Positions 24,773 to 32,600 of a DNA stretch of 41,881 nucleotides are shown here, piece by piece. The DNA lies in assembly GCA_937943625.1 (NCBI GenBank), contig CALEAD010000049.1, forward strand, positions 1-41,881, read 5' to 3'. The translations under genes and the position numbers were made by a program. Numbering within the stretch: position 1 is the stretch's first letter; the number at the start of each line of letters is the position of its first letter. This stretch comes from an uncultured Anaerolineae bacterium. Lineage in GTDB: Bacteria > Chloroflexota > Anaerolineae > Promineifilales > Promineifilaceae. Under the pieces are notes generated by a model. It was not told the DNA's origin and ran no database searches. It was given only the letters and a program-made list of their open reading frames with translations.

Positions 24773-26785
24773 ATGTTACAAAAATTCGTTGTATTTGTGT
24801 CTCTTTTCTTACTGACCTTGTTGTTGCCTATGGGGCTTCAGGGGCAGGAGCCAGCTGCCCCAGCCCCGCAGGAACTCTCGCTACCCACCGACCAGATCAT
24901 CATTCACTTCAACGAAGCGGGCTTGATGCGCCACGTACAGGGCGTTGGCACAAACAGCCTGATGAGCACCCTGAGCGAAACAGCCGGTATGGCGCTGACC
25001 TATGTGCGCCCCATGAGTCTGGAAGCGCATCACGTGGTCAAGCTGCCTGCGCGCTTGCCCTACGCCGAAGTCGAAGCAATGACGGCGCGGCTCATGCAGC
25101 GGGATGATGTCGTATTTGCCGAGCCGGATGGCATCCGGCAGCACTTTGGCTCATTTAGCCGCCCGCCCCAGGCGCCGGACGGAGGTGGTGGGCGAGTCTA
25201 TCTACCCTTTATTACCCGCCCCTTGCCCCCTTCAGACCCACTGCGTGGCCAACAGTGGCATTATGACTACGTGGCGGGCACGTCAGAAGGGATCAACCTG
25301 TTCAATGCCTGGACAATTTTTACCGGTTCGGCCAACATGATTGTGGCGGTCGTTGATACCGGCATTCGTCCCCATATAGATTTACAAGGGCGGTTGCTGC
25401 CAGGCTATGACTTCATTGGCGATGTGATGGTAGCGAACGACGGTAACGGTCGGGACGCGGATGCGTCTGACCCAGGCGACTGGATTACGCCTGCGGAAAA
25501 TGCCAGCGGTTACTTCCAGGGCTGCCCCATAACGGATAGCTCCTGGCACGGCACGCACGTGGCGGGCACCATCGGCGCGGCCACGAACAATAACATTGGC
25601 GTCAGTGGCGTTGACCAGCACGCCAAAATTGTGCCCATCCGCGTGCTGGGCAAGTGCGGCGGTTACACCTCCGATATTGTGGACGGTACGCGTTGGGCGG
25701 CGGGCCTTTCAGTTCCTGGTGTGCCTGCTAACCCGTACCCGGCCAAAGTGGTCAACCTCAGCCTGGGTGGGCCTGGCGCCTGCTCCGCCGCCGAGCAGGC
25801 TGCTTTTACGCAGTTATGGAATATGGGGGTTGTACCGGTTGTGGCGGCCGGCAACAGCAACGCCAACGCGGCCAACTACACGCCCGGCAACTGCAACAAC
25901 GTGATTACAGTTGCTGCCAACAATCGCAGCGGCGGGCGCGCTTACTACAGCAACTATGGCAGTGTGATTGAAATTGCCGGCCCGGGTGGGGCGCAAAATT
26001 CAGCCAACGATCCAAATGGCGTTCTCTCCACGCTCAATAGTGGTACAACTGTGCCGCAAAGCGACAACTATATCTTCTACCAGGGTACGAGCATGGCAGC
26101 CCCGCACGTGGCGGGGGTGGCGGCGCTGGTGTTGGGGCAAACCCCCAGCCTGACGCCAGCGCAGGTGCTGAGCCGGTTGCAAACCACAGCACGGCCGTTT
26201 CCTACCGGCAGCAGCTGCAACACTTCCATCTGTGGCGCGGGAATCGTAGATGCCTTCCGCGCCCTGGGGGGCAGCACACCACCGCCGCCACCACCACCAC
26301 CACCACCACCACCACCGTCCAACCCCTTTACGAACCCCGGCTTTGAAAGCGGCGCTACAGCCTGGACACAATTCTCCTCAAACAACTATCCGCTGATCCT
26401 GAACAGTAGCCTGCCGGTGCCCCCGCATGGGGGAAGCTGGCTGGCCTGGCTTGGCGGGGCAAATAGCGAAGATTCCTATATCCAGCAGCAGATTACAGTG
26501 CCAACAAGCGGCACCTACCTTTCTTACTGGCACTGGATTGATTCTAATGATCTTTGCAGCTATGATTTTGCTTACGTAAAGGTAAATAACGTAACCGTAC
26601 ACACATATGATCTGTGTGCTGCAGCAGATACCGGCGGATGGGTGCAGAAAACGGTGAATCTTGCTTCTTACAGCAGCCAAACGGTGACGGTGCGCGTGCA
26701 GGTCATAACCGACAGTTCTCTTATTAGCAATCTATTTCTGGATGATTTTAGCTTCCAGGCGGTGCCCGCTGGGGCAGAAGAGTAA
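24773..26785 (+). CDS. Secreted subtilisin-like serine protease (S8)
   Basis: This 670-residue protein has a signal peptide (MLQKFVVFVSLFLLTLLLPMG) and an inhibitor-I9-like propeptide to about residue 125. A YLPFI motif follows, then a subtilase domain with Asp195 in VVDTGI, His259 in HGTHVAG, the oxyanion Asn in AAGNS and Ser440 in GTSMAAPH. A run of 13 prolines (a CCA/CCG microsatellite at about 26279-26318) links to a C-terminal jelly-roll domain of about 150 residues (NPGFESGATAWTQF...FLDDFSFQ), probably for substrate or wall binding. ATG 24773 has GGAG seven bases upstream. Two palindromes flank or lie within it. It is a likely extracellular scavenging protease. Confidence 0.92.
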   Translation: MLQKFVVFVSLFLLTLLLPMGLQGQEPAAPAPQELSLPTDQIIIHFNEAGLMRHVQGVGTNSLMSTLSETAGMALTYVRPMSLEAHHVVKLPARLPYAEVEAMTARLMQRDDVVFAEPDGIRQHFGSFSRPPQAPDGGGGRVYLPFITRPLPPSDPLRGQQWHYDYVAGTSEGINLFNAWTIFTGSANMIVAVVDTGIRPHIDLQGRLLPGYDFIGDVMVANDGNGRDADASDPGDWITPAENASGYFQGCPITDSSWHGTHVAGTIGAATNNNIGVSGVDQHAKIVPIRVLGKCGGYTSDIVDGTRWAAGLSVPGVPANPYPAKVVNLSLGGPGACSAAEQAAFTQLWNMGVVPVVAAGNSNANAANYTPGNCNNVITVAANNRSGGRAYYSNYGSVIEIAGPGGAQNSANDPNGVLSTLNSGTTVPQSDNYIFYQGTSMAAPHVAGVAALVLGQTPSLTPAQVLSRLQTTARPFPTGSSCNTSICGAGIVDAFRALGGSTPPPPPPPPPPPPPSNPFTNPGFESGATAWTQFSSNNYPLILNSSLPVPPHGGSWLAWLGGANSEDSYIQQQITVPTSGTYLSYWHWIDSNDLCSYDFAYVKVNNVTVHTYDLCAAADTGGWVQKTVNLASYSSQTVTVRVQVITDSSLISNLFLDDFSFQAVPAGAEE

Positions 26786-26809
26786 AAGGCGTATCTGGCC
26801 TGAAACGTA

Positions 26810-26848
26810 AAACGTGAAACGTGAGAAAAATGCGCACGTTTCACGTTT
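26810..26848. terminator. Bidirectional terminator-like hairpin
   Basis: AAACGTGAAACGTG (26810-26823) pairs perfectly with CACGTTTCACGTTT (26835-26848) over 14 bp with an 11-nt A-rich loop, between convergent genes. The right arm overlaps the stop codon of the minus-strand gene. Confidence 0.6.
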
Positions 26849-28154
26849 CATCTTCTGCCAGCCGGTCGATTTTGCCGCGCGTTACCTCCATACTTTCTTC
26901 TGCCTGGCGCAGCGACTTTTTGACCGCCTGCTCAGCTTTGTGGAAGGTAGCAAGAGCGGGGGGGCTGGTTGGTTGGGTTGGCTGGGTTGGCTGATTAGCG
27001 GCCTGGGTAGTCGGGGTCAAGCGGCGCAGCCCGGTGTCTATGGCGGCGATGAGTCGCCTGTCCAGTTCGAGAGCGGCCAAGCGATGTTTCCACTCTGGGC
27101 CAAATTCCAGCTCGATGCTTAGTAGCACTTCGCTTACGCCCTGCGCTACGGCCGTTTGCCATACTTCACCCGTTACTTCCCCTGCCTTTTTTGCCTTTTT
27201 TTTCCTCGCCTTTGCTTTCTTGCTTTTGCTCTGCGCGACAACAAATACGCTCTCATCTGCTGCGGCTGGCTCATCACGGCCGTTCCAGGGCAGCAAGGCG
27301 ATCCGCTCTGTCGTTTGTAGACGCAGCGTCGTTTTGTGGTCTGTCAGATAGCTACTCAGGTGAGTGGCTTCTATGTCAACGGCCGTTGCTACAACAACGG
27401 TCGTTTCCTGCACGTCGCGTAACTTCAGCCGGTTTACAATTTGCTTACCCTCGGCTATCAGACTGAGCGGTGCATCCGTCGGCCAATACAAGAATAGGTC
27501 GCCCGTGCCACTGAGCCAATGCTCCCCCTGCGCCAGCCCACCCAGCAGATGAACGGCACCCTGCACTTGCGGCAGATGCAGCCCGCCGCCCAGGTTGCGC
27601 AGTCGCGCCGTGCCGCCTATGCGCGTCGCTTGCAGCGCGCCGCTTACGGTGCGCACGACCAGATCGCCCGCTATCTCCCCCAGCGCCACGTCCCCGTTAA
27701 CAAACTGGATGCTCACGTCGCCCCCTGCCTGCTCAATGGTGACGTTGTGTGTGTTGCGCAGGGTGATATTGGCGGCAACGGCCGTTAACTTCAGCGCGCC
27801 ATTTAACCCCTCTCCCTGCACCTGCCCGTCTACCTGTGCCACCTGGGTGTTGCCCACGTTGTGCAACGTCAGATTGCCGCCTACCACTTCCACGCCAATC
27901 AACCCGGCCACGTGTTTGATGGTCAGATTGCCGGCAATGCGGCCAATGGTTAGGCGGCTGTGTGGCGGCAGAAGCAGGGAAACGGCCGTTTTCGCCTCAA
28001 TGCTTATCTCATCTGTCTGTGTCACGGCAGCGCGGTAGGCTGCGCCGCGCACTTCTACGCCCTGGCGCTGCCAGCTGCTAATCTGCACATCCCCAATGCA
28101 TTGCGTCAGGCGCACGTGCGGCGTTTCACTCGTATCCAGTCGTTGTGTGTTCAA
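26841..28154 (-). CDS. Self-similar beta-rich protein (adhesin/DUF4097-like)
   Basis: This 437-residue protein has no signal peptide. Residues about 60-215 are short repeated strands of the form 'GNLTIxxVxG', 'GDVxLGEIAGDLVVRTVSG' and 'GTARLRNLGGGLHLPQVQG', the right-handed beta-helix look of DUF4097/putative auto-transporter adhesin head domains. Then come a Lys-rich stretch (SKSKKAKARKKKAKKAGE, about 310-327), a NQPTQPTQPTS linker and a charged C-terminal helix. The start is TTG at 28154, preceded by AAGGAGG at proper distance. Function is unknown; with no export signal, a cytosolic or polymer-forming role is possible. The leader is the CGGTC repeat module. Confidence 0.7.
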   Translation of the reverse strand: MNTQRLDTSETPHVRLTQCIGDVQISSWQRQGVEVRGAAYRAAVTQTDEISIEAKTAVSLLLPPHSRLTIGRIAGNLTIKHVAGLIGVEVVGGNLTLHNVGNTQVAQVDGQVQGEGLNGALKLTAVAANITLRNTHNVTIEQAGGDVSIQFVNGDVALGEIAGDLVVRTVSGALQATRIGGTARLRNLGGGLHLPQVQGAVHLLGGLAQGEHWLSGTGDLFLYWPTDAPLSLIAEGKQIVNRLKLRDVQETTVVVATAVDIEATHLSSYLTDHKTTLRLQTTERIALLPWNGRDEPAAADESVFVVAQSKSKKAKARKKKAKKAGEVTGEVWQTAVAQGVSEVLLSIELEFGPEWKHRLAALELDRRLIAAIDTGLRRLTPTTQAANQPTQPTQPTSPPALATFHKAEQAVKKSLRQAEESMEVTRGKIDRLAEDET

Positions 28155-28160
28155 GATATC

Positions 28161-28262
28161 CTCCTTGGAAGATGACCGCAGACGGCTGACCGTAGACGGC
28201 AGACGGCGGACGGCGGGCGGCTGACCGCAAATGGCAGACCGCTGGCCGCAGACGGCTGATCA
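28161..28262 (-). repeat. CGGTC-rich leader repeat, minus-strand copy
   Basis: Read on the minus strand, this is a run of GCCGTCTGCGGTCA-type units, ending in TGCGGTCATCTTCC, AAGGAGG and the TTG start at 28154. It is the longest of the four copies and shows that the module follows the direction of the gene. Confidence 0.6.
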
Positions 28263-28358
28263 GCGAACCTGCGTGACGCTTTCACCCGTCGGGGCGTTTG
28301 AGATGCGACTATAGCATAGCGGAGCGCGCGCTTATTTGCCAGAAAAATCGGCGCCTGA

Positions 28359-28388
28359 TTGGTTTTATTGACATAAACATAGTACAAT
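28359..28388 (+). promoter_or_regulatory. Candidate promoter of the membrane-anchored protein
   Basis: TTGGTT (28359-28364) and TACAAT (28383-28388) are separated by 18 bp, about 45 nt before the ATG at 28434. A TTGACA at 28368-28373 is too close to the -10 box to serve as its partner. Confidence 0.4.
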
Positions 28389-28433
28389 GACCTGGATGGA
28401 TACCAATACCGGGCAATCAGGAGAATTGGGCTG

Positions 28434-29027
28434 ATGGCTGATTCCTTACCGCCTGAGGTGGGCATCTGGCGGCGTAAGGCGGTGCGCACGTTGCGCATTG
28501 CTTCCCCCTTGCTTTTTTTGTGCCTGGTGCTGCTTTTGTTGAATTGGCCATTTGCGTCGCCGCCAACCGGGTCCTTGCCGGTGGCAGAAACGGCCGTTGT
28601 TCCTCCTGTTTCCCTTGCCCCCGCCACGACGCCAATGGCCGTGCTGCCCCCCCTGACCCCACTGCCTACGGCAACGCCCACGCCTTTGCCTACCGCTACC
28701 CTGCCACCAGAGGCGCAAATTCGCCTGCTCGGCCCACCAGAAGACGCGCTCTTCCGCCCTGACGACAGCGTGGGGTTTTATTGGCGTTGGCCATTTCCCC
28801 TGGAAGAAGGGCGATTCTTTCGCGTTATTTTCCGCAGCGTGGCGGGAGAAGTGGCGCTTGGCGAGGTGGTTGAGGCAAATTTTGGGGAACTGTTTTTCCT
28901 GTCAGCGTCCGTTAGCCAGTTGGGGGAAACGGCCGTAAACGGCCAGTGGCAGGTACAGCTCATTGCTACTTCTGGTCAGGTTTTGCTCAGTAGCAAACCC
29001 CGCGCGCTGCGGATATTACGGCCGTAG
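28434..29027 (+). CDS. Membrane-anchored protein with Pro-Thr linker
   Basis: This 197-residue protein has a short cytosolic start, one membrane segment at about residues 23-41 (ASPLLFLCLVLLLLNWPF), a Pro-Thr linker to about 92 (PTATPTPLPTATLPP) and an external beta-rich domain of about 100 residues (IRLLGPPEDALFRPDDSVGFYWRWPF, then FRVIFRS and WQVQLIATSG). That domain resembles a fibronectin/Ig-type fold seen after such linkers, but I cannot name it. The ATG follows CAGGAGAATTGGGCTG, a rather long spacing. The stop codon itself lies within an ACGGCCGT palindrome (29018-29025). Confidence 0.7.
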   Translation: MADSLPPEVGIWRRKAVRTLRIASPLLFLCLVLLLLNWPFASPPTGSLPVAETAVVPPVSLAPATTPMAVLPPLTPLPTATPTPLPTATLPPEAQIRLLGPPEDALFRPDDSVGFYWRWPFPLEEGRFFRVIFRSVAGEVALGEVVEANFGELFFLSASVSQLGETAVNGQWQVQLIATSGQVLLSSKPRALRILRP

Positions 29028-29047
29028 TTAGACAAATGGGTTCTGAA

Positions 29048-29245
29048 TCAAAACCCCGCCAAAGGTGTGGCAAATTTGCGTGTCGCGACATTGAGAAATT
29101 CCTGGATCACCTGCGTACTGATAACGCCATGGCCGTTTGCCAACGCATCCTGCACCAGCGCCAACGCGCGTGCCTGTTTTTGCGGTGCGTGGGAGGCAAA
29201 GGTGTAGACGAGGATGTTCGTATCTAGGAAAAAATCAGCGCTCAT
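29048..29245 (-). pseudogene. Truncated PIN-domain toxin (VapC-type)
   Basis: The 65-residue frame starts MSADFFLDTNILVYTF, the first PIN motif with the catalytic Asp8, and continues to a second acidic position in QVIQEFLNV. PIN proteins run about 130-140 residues, so the half with the remaining acidic residues is missing; a stop follows FATPLAGF and the neighbouring gene begins at once. It overlaps the antitoxin-like frame by 11 bp in the usual VapB-VapC order. It is almost surely inactive. Confidence 0.7.
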
Positions 29246-29495
29246 TCATTTCCTCGCGGCTAAATTGGCGCCCCGGCTGCGCATAGCTCATTTGCGACAT
29301 CAACTGCCAAAATTCGTTTTCGCTTTGGGAACGCCCGGCATATTGTGCCAGCCAGCGGCGAAATTCCGCATTGAGCGTGGTGTTTTCGGCCGCCGCGCGC
29401 GCGGGCGCGCGGGCAATCAGCTCTTCTTCCGCACTCAGGGTGATATTTTTTAGCGTTGCCCAAAACCTCCCTGTAAAAAATTGTGTACACGACAT
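29235..29495 (-). CDS. VapB-like antitoxin remnant
   Basis: The frame holds an antitoxin-like segment, LKNITLSAEEELIARAPARAAAENTTLNAEFRRWLAQY, of the short ribbon-helix-helix kind that binds its own promoter and a PIN toxin. Family members normally start at MKNI/MKNV, but that codon here is CTA. AGGGAGG lies close before it, so the original start seems mutated. The only in-frame ATG (29495) adds 14 residues and puts the Shine-Dalgarno inside the gene. Together with the truncated toxin this looks like a decaying toxin-antitoxin pair. Expression is doubtful. Confidence 0.5.
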   Translation of the reverse strand: MSCTQFFTGRFWATLKNITLSAEEELIARAPARAAAENTTLNAEFRRWLAQYAGRSQSENEFWQLMSQMSYAQPGRQFSREEMNER

Positions 29496-29544
29496 TCAAC
29501 GATCTGGCCAAACGGTTAAGTTGCAAAACATCCCCAGGGATTTG

Positions 29545-29580
29545 GGTAAAAGCAAAACGGCCGTTTACAAAAACGGCCGT
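29545..29580 (-). terminator. Terminator built from two ACGGCCGT palindromes
   Basis: On the minus strand ACGGCCGTTT (29580-29571), loop TTGT and AAACGGCCGT (29566-29557) form a perfect 10-bp stem followed by TTTTGCTTTT. It lies about 50 nt after the alpha-2-macroglobulin stop, in the right orientation to terminate that gene. Confidence 0.7.
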
Positions 29581-29627
29581 CTCCCCGCTTTCTAATTCTC
29601 AATTCACAGTTCACAGTTCACAATTGA

Positions 29628-32600
29628 TCATTCATTACTCCCCACTGTCAACACCACCGGTGCTTCCTCGCCCGACACCCGCGGATTGTAATAATCGTAG
29701 GCGCTGCTGGCGGGCGTTTGCGCCCGCAGTGGGAACTGCGCCGTCAGCCGGTAGCTGAAGCTCAGCGGCTTCTGCCCGCTCAGGTTGCCAATGTAAACGA
29801 TGATTTGCCGCCCCGTCAGCTCATACCGCTCAATCGTCGCGCCGGTGTAATCGGCGCCAACCTGGTCATACTGCTGCACCGGCGCGCTCAGGTCTGATGC
29901 GTTCACGCTGAACCCCGGCGGAATCCCCAGGTCAATGATTGCCCAATCGGCACGGCCGTCTGGCTCATTGAGCTGCACCGTCACGTTCACGCGCACCGTG
30001 TCATCCACCTGTAGCTCCGTGCGGTCATACTGCACGGAAATGCTCACCAAATCTTGCCCTTCCAGCAGACCTGGGTAAACGGCCAGCTTGTCCCAGGGCA
30101 GGTAGTAGCTGCCCGCCACCTGGTACATCAGCTTGCCTTCTCCCTGCACGCTGATGCCCACCACGCTTTCGCCCAGGGGCACGTCATTAAAGCTCACCAT
30201 CTGCACCACGTCAAAGTTCTCCGGCGTTACCGTCAGCGTGCGCGTCTGACCGCCATTCAGGGTGATGGTAACGCTGGCGTTCACGTTGTCGCTGCCCAGT
30301 TTGGCGCTGGCGATGAACGCCTGCAAGGAGAGAATGGTGGCCTGGGTGGTTTGCCAGTTGCCGAAGCTGTCTTTGTTTTGGATGAGGTAGAGCAGCCCTT
30401 TGTTGGCCAGCTCGGTGTAATTGCCGCTGTGGATGAAGGCCAGTGTGGCCAGCGCCGTCGTTTCCAGGTTGCCGGCGCTGCCGTAGCTGCCCATGAAGGT
30501 ACGGCCGTCCATGCCCCAATACGCCGTTTCTCCTTCAAACTGCGCCAGGCTGGCCAGCCGCTGCAAAATGGGCTGCGCCTGCTGTGTGGCGTTGGCGGCG
30601 ACAAAGGCGTTGGCGATCAGCGCCAGGGCGTAGGGGTCCGTCACGCCGCTTTGCTTTTCCGCCAGATAGCCCAGGCCGCGCTGGGTACGGCCGTCGTTAG
30701 CGTATCCCGTGCGCGCCAGGCTCCACACCACGTAGGCGGTGGTAATCGTGGTGTCGCTTTCCGGGCCAGAAATGAACGTGCCTTCCACCCAGCCCTGGCT
30801 GCCCCAGGAGCCATCGCTATTTTGCTGCGCCAGCAGCCATTCCGCTGTGCGCCTGATCAGCGCCGGGTCTACGTGGTACACCTGGCTCATGTCGTAAAAC
30901 TCTTGTAGACCGTAGGCGGTCAGCAGCACTACCGCCGGCTCGTCGCCGAACAGCGAGAAGCCGCCGCCGCGCACCTCAAAGGTTGTCAGGCGCTGGTAGC
31001 CGATGTTGATGTAATCTTCGGCCTTGAACTGCACCTCCGGCGAAATCTGGCCGCTGCTTTTCAGGTAATCCAGCACCAACACGTTGGGGTAGGTGGCGCT
31101 AGAACTCTGCTCAAAGCAGCCGTTGGGCAGGCGCAAGATGGAGTCCAGCCCTTCAACCACCTGGCTGACCATGCCGGGGTAGATTTTCACCAGCACCTGT
31201 TGTGTGCCGGGGATGGCGTCGGGCGGGATGAAGAGCGCGGGCTGTGCCGTCACGCCCGGCTCTAGTGCGTCGGAGGCGGCAAAGCGCATCTCTTTGCCGT
31301 CGGGAAAGACGCGCACCTGCTTACGGATGGCGTCACTTTGTTCGCTGCCAATGGCGGTGATTTGAAACGGCCGTAAGCCAAACTCCAGCGCGCGAATGCG
31401 GAAGTAAACGACGGTGATGTCATTGGCCTTGATGCGGATTTCTTTTGTGGCTTCGTCTTGCAGCTCAAACCAGCTTTCCGGCTGCACCGTCAGCCGCACC
31501 GTCTGCGTGTTGGGCAGGTAGTTGAAGACCCCCACCGGCACGGCAATTTCGTCGCCCACGGTCAACGCCTGGGGCAGGTTCAGGTTGACGAAGAAGGGCT
31601 GGAAGACGCGCAGCGCGCCGGTGGCGCTGCCCAGCCGCCCATCTTGTGTGGAGGCCAGCGCCGTCAGCCGCCAGGTGGTGATGGAGTCGGCAATGGGCAC
31701 CTCTACGCTCAAACGGCCGTTGGCATCGGTCACGCCGTCGGGCAGCCAGAACATTGTTTCGGGGAAGAATTGGCGCAAGCGGGGCGCGTCGCCGCCACCG
31801 ATGCTTTGTTCCGCCGTTTGTGCCCCTTCGGCGAGGGGCGCGGCGGCGGACACGGCCGTTTCCATAACCACATTTCCCAACATGCGCACGTCGCCCGCAT
31901 CTAGTGCGCCAGCGGCCCCGAATCCCCCTGTTTGCGACGCCAGCCCCAGCACGGGCAAAATCATCAGGCAGAGGGCGGCCAGAACGGCGGCAGCGGCCAG
32001 CAGGCGAAGCTTCTCGTGGGCAAAGGCGGCGGCGCGCAGCAAGAAAGCCAGGGGAATGAGCAGGATGAGGAAAGAGGCCATTACCAGCACCCCGTCTCCC
32101 GGATCAAACTCCGCCCACTGTGCCGCCCACGCCAGGGCAAACGCCAACAAAACAAACAGCCAAACCAGACCGGTACTCCAACGCAAGGCCCGGTCATCGC
32201 GCAACCAGGCGTAAACAGTCAACGCCAGAAAGCTGACCAGCCCCAACAACAGCAGGGCAATCAGCACCCCTTCGCCGCGCCAGCTTAGCCAATTGGCAAA
32301 CTCATTTAGCAGCCCGACCATGCCCAGCAGGAGGAAGGCGACGATCACGCCTACGCTCCAGCCCAGGCTGCGCCAGAATTGCTGCTGCCGCCATAGGGAA
32401 ACGGCCGTGATCCCCATCACCGCCAGGGGCACGAACAGCAGCAGGCCAAACAGCGCCGCGCTCAGGCCGCTAAAGTACCCTGCACGCTGTTCGCTGGCGC
32501 GCCGCAGGTTGTCGTCGCGTGAGTTGACGTTGAGGCTAAAGGCAACGTTTTGGGGGGCTGCTTCGGCTAAAGTGGCCTGTGCCGCCCCTTCTTCCGCCTG

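Noticed and set aside
26279..26318. CCA/CCG tract in the subtilase considered as a phase-variation switch
   Set aside because: The unit is three bases, so changes in copy number keep the frame; it only alters the proline linker length.
28368..28388. TTGACA with TACAAT as a promoter pair
   Set aside because: Only 9 bp separate the two hexamers; TTGGTT with an 18-bp spacer is the better partner.
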